A DNA stretch of 64,000 nucleotides from Clostridia bacterium (GTDB taxonomy: Bacteria > Bacillota > Clostridia > Oscillospirales > Acutalibacteraceae): NCBI GenBank assembly GCA_017428525.1, contig JAFRQQ010000019.1, positions 1 through 64,000 of the forward strand. Reading direction: 5' to 3'. Positions 58,728 through 64,000 of this stretch are shown in pieces. Position 1 is the first letter of the stretch, and each line of letters opens with the position of its first letter. The notes under the pieces were generated by a model. That model was not told the DNA's origin. It searched no databases and saw only the letters and a program-made list of their open reading frames with translations. The position numbers and the translations under genes are program-made.

Positions 58728-60209
58728 ATGAGAAAGCAAACCACTGCGCTTGAAACTGCGGCGGAGGACAGGCTTCCCGGCAACCGTCTGTTTGCCTATG
58801 CCGCGGGCATTGCCGGCCAGAATATGCACTACGGATTCGTCACCGGCTGGCTGTTTTATTTCATTAACAACATTCTGAAAATCAACGCCAACATCGTCGG
58901 CTATATCACCGGCGTCAGCCGCCTGTGGGATGCGGTCAACGACCCGATCGTCGGCGTGCTGATCGACCGGCACACATTCAGACGCACCGGAGAGAAGCTG
59001 CGGCCGATCATCGTCCTGACCGCGCCGCTCATCGGCGTGCTCGCGCCCCTGATGTTCCGCGACTGGGGCTTCAGCCTGCGGGGCAAGATGGTGTATATCA
59101 TCATCTGCTATCTGGTCTGGGACGTTCTGTATTCCATGCAGGATGTCGCCCTCTGGGGCATGCTGGCGGTCTGCAGTCCGCATTCCGAGCAGCGGGCGCG
59201 CGCGGCGCAGTGGACGGCCATCGGCGTGACGGCCGGCGGCGCGCTGGCGGGACTGTTCCTGACGGCGAAGGATATCATGGTCGGCAGCCTCGGCATGCGG
59301 CAGGAAACGGTGTTTCTGATCGGCGCGCTGTTCTTCGGCCTGGGCGGTCAGCTGATCGCCATGAGCGCCGGGCGGGTAAAGGAAACGGTGCGCGAGGAAA
59401 TGAAGGAAAAAGAAGGCTTCTTCGAGGCGCTCTTTGTGCTGCGCCACAACCGCACGATGCTGCTCATTTCGCTCGCGCGCATTCTGGAGTACTGCAAGCT
59501 GTCCGTGCCCTGGCAGTATTTCTTTGAAAGTCAGGTCAGCTATAAGATCGGCAATCTGGAGATCGGCGGCGGCACCGCGCAGATGGTGTACGGCGGCCTG
59601 AGCGGCGCGCCGGGCACCTTCGCGATGTTTGCGGCAACGAAGATCGTCGACAAGGTGGGCGGCATGAAGCGCATTCTGCTCATTGCGCAGATTTCCTCGA
59701 TCGTGCTGCGCGTGCTCTCGTTCTTCGTCGGCTTCCGGAGCATCTGGCGGATGCTGGTCGTGATCCTGATCATGGGCCTGCAAAGCGTTCCCGCCAACAT
59801 GGTGAATATCGCGCACCGCTCGCTCATGAGCGATTCCATCGACGAGGTGGAATACCTGACCGGCAAGCGCACGGAGGGCATCACCTTCTCCATGCAGAAC
59901 TTTGCGACCAAGATCGGCGACGCGATCTCGCTGCTGATCAACGGCAAACTTCTCACGCTTGTCAAATACGATCAATTCAAGCCCATGACCGCGCAGGGGC
60001 CGCTGTTCATGAAATGGCAGTGGCCGATGTTCATGCTCGGGCCGATCGTCGGCGCGGTGCTGTATCTGATGGTGATCGTGTTCGTCCGGGATGACAAGGC
60101 GCGCAGGATCGAAGTGGAGCAGGCGCTCAAGGCGCGCAGGGCGGCGCTGGTGACGCAGGCGAAGGCAGAGCTGACAGCAGAAGCGACAGGACCGGAACCG
60201 ACAGAATAA
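58728..60209 (+). CDS. GPH-family sugar:cation symporter
   Basis: A 493-residue, twelve-span MFS transporter of the glycoside-pentoside-hexuronide branch. The family block is GYITGVSRLWDAVNDPIVGVLIDR (shown in part: RLWDAVNDPIVG), a signature of this group. RBS GGAGGGG at 58715-58721 favours the ATG at 58728 over 58722. The likely substrates are glycosides or oligosaccharides with cation symport. It stands alone between an activator-like site and a terminator, without neighbouring hydrolases in its transcript. Confidence 0.88.
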   Translation: MRKQTTALETAAEDRLPGNRLFAYAAGIAGQNMHYGFVTGWLFYFINNILKINANIVGYITGVSRLWDAVNDPIVGVLIDRHTFRRTGEKLRPIIVLTAPLIGVLAPLMFRDWGFSLRGKMVYIIICYLVWDVLYSMQDVALWGMLAVCSPHSEQRARAAQWTAIGVTAGGALAGLFLTAKDIMVGSLGMRQETVFLIGALFFGLGGQLIAMSAGRVKETVREEMKEKEGFFEALFVLRHNRTMLLISLARILEYCKLSVPWQYFFESQVSYKIGNLEIGGGTAQMVYGGLSGAPGTFAMFAATKIVDKVGGMKRILLIAQISSIVLRVLSFFVGFRSIWRMLVVILIMGLQSVPANMVNIAHRSLMSDSIDEVEYLTGKRTEGITFSMQNFATKIGDAISLLINGKLLTLVKYDQFKPMTAQGPLFMKWQWPMFMLGPIVGAVLYLMVIVFVRDDKARRIEVEQALKARRAALVTQAKAELTAEATGPEPTE

Positions 60210-60223
60210 AATGAATCAACAGC

Positions 60224-60257
60224 AAAAACGCCATCGGAATCCTCCGATGGCGTTTTT
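60224..60257. terminator. Bidirectional terminator
   Basis: AAAAACGCCATCGG (60224-60237) pairs perfectly with CCGATGGCGTTTTT (60244-60257), with a 6-base loop. Confidence 0.9.
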
Positions 60258-60277
60258 ATGCATAATCGTAAGAATCG

Positions 60278-60296
60278 GTCGCATACTATCTGCGAC
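60278..60296 (+). promoter_or_regulatory. Inverted repeat, candidate operator
   Basis: GTCGCA and TGCGAC (60278-60283, 60291-60296) flank TACTATC, whose TACTAT could be a -10 box. It lies 21 bases before the solute-binding gene. Confidence 0.3.
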
Positions 60297-60317
60297 TAAA
60301 CAACGGAGGTCGGAACT

Positions 60318-61679
60318 ATGAAGCAACGATGGATAGGAATGCTGCTGATCGCGGCGCTGCTCGCGGGCGGTCTGACCGGCTGCAAGGGCGCGGAGGGCGG
60401 CATGGTCGAAAAAAACGGCGTCGGCGTGACGACGGCGGTCAAGGTCGCGGAGAAGCTTGTCGTTCCGTCGACCGCGGAAGCGGAGCAGTTTGCGCAGCTG
60501 GCGGCGGCATATTCGGAGGAAACCGGCGTGCAGCTGCCGGTGGAAACGCTGCCGGCGGAGAATTACAGCGCCCGCCTGCAGGAGCTGGTCAAAAGCAGCG
60601 ACGCTCCGCTGCTGTTTCTTGTGCACGGCGCGCTGGAGCGCGCGGCCGTGGCGGACGCCTGCGCGCCGCTGGAGAGCCTGGCGGTGACGGCGCATCTGGA
60701 TGATCCCGCGCTCGCGCTGAGCGACGGCGGCCACACCTATGCGCTGCCGCTGCGCTATGAAACCTTCGGACTTCTCTATAACCGCGCGGTGATGCAGCAG
60801 TATTTTGATCTGCCGGAGCGCGGGACTGCCTATGCGTCGATGGACGAGATCAACAGCGAGGCGGCGCTGCGCGCGCTGGCCGAGGATCTCGATGCGCACA
60901 AGGCGGAGCTTGGGATCGAAGCCGTCTTTTCCTCCGCACCGCTGAAGGAGGGGGAGACCCACACCTGGCACACGCAGCTGTTTGCCGACGCGGCGGCGGT
61001 CGGGCAGGATGCAGCGGGCACGCGGCGCAGCGCAAAGGAAACGGCAGACGCCGCGCTCGCGCAGTCGGACGCCTTCGGTTCGTTCCTGCCGTTCTGGTTT
61101 GACCATGCCGTCACGCGCGACGCGGCGGCCGATGAGGCGCAGGCGCGCGCGGAGTTTGCCTCCGGCCGCAGTGCCATGATGTTCAGCAGCGACCGCACGG
61201 CTGCGTCCCTGTTTTCCGCACAGGGCAGCCGGATTTCGGAGCAGGATCTCGGTCTGCTGCCCCTGCATCTCGGCGCGGAAAGCGCGCAGGCGCGGGGCAT
61301 CACGGCCGGCGCGGATCTCTATCTCTGTATGCACGCCGGCGCGGCGGAGCTGCAGCAGAAGAATGCGGAGCGCTTTCTGAACTGGCTGATGACCGGGGAG
61401 ACCGGCCGCCGCCGTTTTGCGGAAACCTTCGGCGCGATCCTGCCCTATGACGATCAGGCCGGCGGCGACCTGCCGGAGGATCCGGTCCTGCGGGAAACGG
61501 CCAGGCAGCTTGACCGCACGGACGTGCAGCGCACCTACACGGATCCGGATCTGGTGCATGACGGCGTATTCGGCTCGCTTCTGCGCGGCACGGCCGCGAT
61601 GCTGCAGAGCGGCGCGCGGGCGTGGGAGGATCTGAAAGCCGAGCTTTCGGACGGCATGAAGGATCTGTTTAAAGAATAA
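60318..61679 (+). CDS. Extracellular solute-binding lipoprotein
   Basis: A 453-residue lipoprotein (lipobox LTGC) of the sugar ABC binding-protein family, with the periplasmic-binding fold: EETGVQLPVETLPAENYSARL (shown in part: ETGVQLPVETLP), LPLRYETFGLLYNR, and FLNWLMTGETGRRRF near the end. No permease or ATPase genes lie beside it, so it must pair with a transporter encoded elsewhere or act as a sensor. CGGAGG nine bases upstream fixes the start. High Ala content. Confidence 0.85.
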   Translation: MKQRWIGMLLIAALLAGGLTGCKGAEGGMVEKNGVGVTTAVKVAEKLVVPSTAEAEQFAQLAAAYSEETGVQLPVETLPAENYSARLQELVKSSDAPLLFLVHGALERAAVADACAPLESLAVTAHLDDPALALSDGGHTYALPLRYETFGLLYNRAVMQQYFDLPERGTAYASMDEINSEAALRALAEDLDAHKAELGIEAVFSSAPLKEGETHTWHTQLFADAAAVGQDAAGTRRSAKETADAALAQSDAFGSFLPFWFDHAVTRDAAADEAQARAEFASGRSAMMFSSDRTAASLFSAQGSRISEQDLGLLPLHLGAESAQARGITAGADLYLCMHAGAAELQQKNAERFLNWLMTGETGRRRFAETFGAILPYDDQAGGDLPEDPVLRETARQLDRTDVQRTYTDPDLVHDGVFGSLLRGTAAMLQSGARAWEDLKAELSDGMKDLFKE

Positions 61680-61682
61680 AGC

Positions 61683-61715
61683 AAAAAACCGCCGCAGCCG
61701 TACAGGCTGCGGCGG
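61683..61715 (-). terminator. Rho-independent terminator
   Basis: CCGCCGCAGCC (61689-61699) pairs with GGCTGCGGCGG (61705-61715); on the minus strand a T run follows. It ends the second GPH gene and sits just past the solute-binding gene. Confidence 0.85.
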
Positions 61716-61733
61716 ACGCGCATATCGGATTGT

Positions 61734-63245
61734 TTACGCCTCTTCTTTGATGCTGTCGACATAGTCGGTCACCATCTTGTTTCGGCGTTCTGCGAGCTCA
61801 TAATACATCTGCGCACGTTTTTTCTTGTTGATCGGCCAGAGCATCTTCGGCACGATGCCCAGCGCGCTGGTGACCAGCGGCACGATCGTGCTCAGGTAGA
61901 ACAGCCATTTCTTCGTGCGCTCATCCTGCGTACCGATTTTCAGACCCTGGACATAGCCGACCTTCTTCATCACGAAGTTGTTCAGCGAGCCCATGAAGAC
62001 GCCCTGCAGCTTGATGACAAGGCCCTTGGCCACGCCCGTGGTCGCCTCCATACGGTAGCCGTTTTTCCATTCGCAGTAGTCCATCGCTTCGTTCCAGAGA
62101 TCGGCGTTGATGACCTTGTTGACGCCGAAGAGGAGCTTGCTGAGGAATTCCGTGAAGCCGTAGCCGGTCAGCATCGGTTTGAGCTTGAGGTAATTCTTGT
62201 TGGTGATGCCCAGCAGGAAGAAGCCGAGCGTGATCATATCGCCGTACATGTCGGAACCGACCCAGAGGAATTTGGAGGAGAAGCGCTTGCGCAGCGGGGC
62301 GACGAAGGCGTAGCTGATGCTGCCCACGGGGCCGGAAATGCCGCTCACGAGCGCCTTGAGCGTGTTGATCATGGAGTTGGCGCCGAAGACGTCGATCCAG
62401 TAGTTGTCCTGGCTCGTGCCCACGCCGAAGCCCTGCAGGAATTCGGACAGGCACATGAGCAGCACGGGGTAGTTCGTGAAGATCGCCTTGAAGCCGTCCT
62501 TCACGCTCGGACGTTCGATCGTCTGCGGCACGCGCTCCTTGGAAACGAGGAAGAACCACAGCGTGAACGCCGAGGAAATCAGCGCGGTGGTCACGCCGGC
62601 GCCCATGAAGATGGTGCGCATCTGGACCTTCCATTTGCCCGTGGAGACCATGTCATACATGAAGCCGAAGATGTAGCGCGGCATATCCTCGCCCATGTAG
62701 CCGGTCAGCAGCTCGGCGAGGGTGATCAGCCGCACACGTTCATTCGGGTTCGGCGTGATGGTTGACATATAACCGCTGCGGGCCACGCCCGTGAAGGTGC
62801 CGGCCGTTTCGGTGAAGATGCTGAAAAGATAGTAGAAAATGAGCTTCGGAATGTAGGTGGCTGACGAGCCGGGGAAGAAATAGGGGATGAACCAGTAAAG
62901 CAGGCCGATGAGCGTCATCGGGATCTGGAAGCCGACCAGATACGGGCGGAATTTGCCAAGACGCGTGCGGGTGTTGTCGACGATCGCGGAAATAAAGGTA
63001 TCGTTGATGATATCCCACGCGCCGGTGAAGATGCCGACGATGGCCGCGATGCCGAAGTCGATCTTGACAACGTCCCAGATATAGCGCTGGCCGTAGCCGA
63101 TGTTGCTGAAGGTGTTGGACCAGTCGTTGAACAGATAGGCAAGGGTTTCCTTTGTGCCGACGTAATTGTAGCTTCGGAAGACGTTCTGATTGACCTGCTC
63201 CTCCGCTTTTGCTTCCAACGCCGTCGATTGCGTTTGCTCAGACAT
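61734..63245 (-). CDS. GPH-family symporter, second copy
   Basis: A 503-residue twelve-span MFS transporter. FTGAWDIINDTFISAIVDNTRTRLGKFRPYL (shown in part: GAWDIINDTFISAIVDN) matches the GPH signature. It differs from the 58728 protein and does not look like a recent duplicate. The start (63245) overlaps the stop of the upstream partial gene by eight bases, so the two are one operon. Confidence 0.87.
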   Translation of the reverse strand: MSEQTQSTALEAKAEEQVNQNVFRSYNYVGTKETLAYLFNDWSNTFSNIGYGQRYIWDVVKIDFGIAAIVGIFTGAWDIINDTFISAIVDNTRTRLGKFRPYLVGFQIPMTLIGLLYWFIPYFFPGSSATYIPKLIFYYLFSIFTETAGTFTGVARSGYMSTITPNPNERVRLITLAELLTGYMGEDMPRYIFGFMYDMVSTGKWKVQMRTIFMGAGVTTALISSAFTLWFFLVSKERVPQTIERPSVKDGFKAIFTNYPVLLMCLSEFLQGFGVGTSQDNYWIDVFGANSMINTLKALVSGISGPVGSISYAFVAPLRKRFSSKFLWVGSDMYGDMITLGFFLLGITNKNYLKLKPMLTGYGFTEFLSKLLFGVNKVINADLWNEAMDYCEWKNGYRMEATTGVAKGLVIKLQGVFMGSLNNFVMKKVGYVQGLKIGTQDERTKKWLFYLSTIVPLVTSALGIVPKMLWPINKKKRAQMYYELAERRNKMVTDYVDSIKEEA

Positions 63246-64000
63246 TCGTTTCCACCTCCAGATCCGTCACATAAACCGTCAGTGTATCCTCATAGGTGTG
63301 CCCGTCGTAGTCCAGCGTCATTTTGACCGTGGCGGCGACCGGTTCGATCTTTTTTGCCACGCTCAGCACGCCGTCCGCATCCACGGAAATCAAGTCGGGG
63401 TGCGAAACCTCAAAGGTCAGCTTGTAGTCGTCCTTTGTCGCGTCCGCGTCGACCGTGACCGCTGCGGGCAGCTGTTTCATATCGTTCGCCTGCACCACGA
63501 TCGCGCGCTCGGTGAAGCGGGCGCCGTAATGGCTGAAGGTGAAATGCTCGGTCGTCTGATACGGCAGCGTGACCTGCGCCGTCTTTTCCGCGCTGAGCGC
63601 CGCGTAGGCGTCGGTGAGCGTCAGCGTCGCATCCACCTGAAACGTGCGCGTGACGTCCACGGTCAGCAGCTGATCGGTCACGCGGTCGATCTTCGCGCTG
63701 AGGGACATTTCCTGCGGGGTGAGTGCCGCCTTGTCAACGGCGGCGGCCGGAGCAAGAATCTCCGCAAGGCCACGATAGACGTCGCTTGCAAGCATCGCCT
63801 GCGTATCGATGGCGGCGGGATCGAGGGTCAGCGTGATGAAATAATACTGATCCTCCGTCACTTCGCCCTCTTCATCGAGCTGCCCCTGCACGGCCGTGCA
63901 TTCGAGCACGCCGGCGGTCAGCGGCAGCTGCGGTTTGTCCGCCTCGTCGCGCATCACGGTATTGGAGAAGGTCGGATACAGCGCGGCAATCTGCCCGCCT
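63238..64000 (-). CDS. Secreted beta-rich protein, 5' end outside window
   Basis: The open frame runs unbroken to the right edge, so the gene is incomplete at its 5' end and only the C-terminal ~253 residues are seen. They are beta-rich with Ig-like features (SHPDLISVDADGVLSVAK, typical of Big-type domains) and no hydrolase motif. It may be a sugar-binding module or the tail of a larger secreted or lipoprotein gene. The full gene is needed for a name. It overlaps the GPH gene by eight bases. Confidence 0.65.
   Translation of the reverse strand, partial: GGQIAALYPTFSNTVMRDEADKPQLPLTAGVLECTAVQGQLDEEGEVTEDQYYFITLTLDPAAIDTQAMLASDVYRGLAEILAPAAAVDKAALTPQEMSLSAKIDRVTDQLLTVDVTRTFQVDATLTLTDAYAALSAEKTAQVTLPYQTTEHFTFSHYGARFTERAIVVQANDMKQLPAAVTVDADATKDDYKLTFEVSHPDLISVDADGVLSVAKKIEPVAATVKMTLDYDGHTYEDTLTVYVTDLEVETNV

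Overview
The window looks like a chromosomal segment of a GC-rich, low-motility Gram-positive gut bacterium of the class Clostridia (Oscillospirales/Christensenellales-like; inference). Support: strong AGGAGG ribosome binding sites, consensus sigma-A promoters (TTGACA-17-TATAAT type), a tRNA-Trp T-box leader, sortase B, an LCP protein, VanZ proteins, DUF6514 and DUF3798 proteins, many lipoproteins, GPH sugar symporters and very large secreted repeat proteins. Nothing points to a phage or plasmid, and no rRNA or CRISPR array was seen.

Region 1 (about 1-15541, + strand) is one long, tightly spaced surface-glycan operon. It holds GT2, a DUF1919 protein, an asparagine-synthase-like amidotransferase, an ABC exporter pair (Wzm/Wzt type), GT4, a hexapeptide acyltransferase, a TupA-like ATP-grasp ligase, two GT10 fucosyltransferases flanking a 987-residue bifunctional fucokinase/GDP-fucose pyrophosphorylase (Fkp), a VanZ protein and a VanZ-nucleotidyltransferase fusion. 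Together they suggest a fucosylated polymer that also carries acyl and amide/amino-acid decorations and is exported by an ABC transporter. Base composition drops sharply in the middle of the operon, including inside two genes, which suggests mosaic exchange of modules.

Region 2 (15.6-23.1 kb, + strand) holds a possible sortase substrate, sortase B, an LCP ligase, the SbcCD nuclease and an esterase. Region 3 (23.2-37 kb) holds two giant secreted repeat proteins (1576 and 2029 residues) flanking a ZIP metal transporter with a tandem palindromic operator and a PTP-like lipoprotein phosphatase. Region 4 (37-38.1 kb) is a repeat-rich island: a four-helix-bundle protein, two 141-bp direct repeats rich in hairpins, and a tRNA-Arg(CCG).

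Region 5 (38.2-46.7 kb, mostly - strand) holds a PAP2 phosphatase, a GH13 alpha-glucosidase with an extra N-terminal domain, secreted hydrolase-like proteins, an MBL-fold hydrolase, an MraY paralogue and a small DUF6514 protein. Region 6 (46.9-52.4 kb) is a sugar-use locus: an IseA-like lipoprotein, a GH2 glycosidase, a WYL-type regulator, a DUF3798 lipoprotein and an aldose 1-epimerase. Region 7 (52.5-57.5 kb) holds aconitase plus isocitrate dehydrogenase (2-oxoglutarate supply) and a lone TrpB under a Trp T-box. Region 8 (57.5-64 kb) holds a nonsense-interrupted secreted-protein gene with two unlisted micro-ORFs, two GPH symporters, an orphan solute-binding lipoprotein and a partial secreted protein at the right edge.

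The most interesting signals are the fucose/amide glycan operon, the four-helix-bundle/structured-repeat island beside a tRNA, the in-frame amber codon with tandem micro-ORFs, and the metal-operator-like palindromes upstream of the ZIP transporter.
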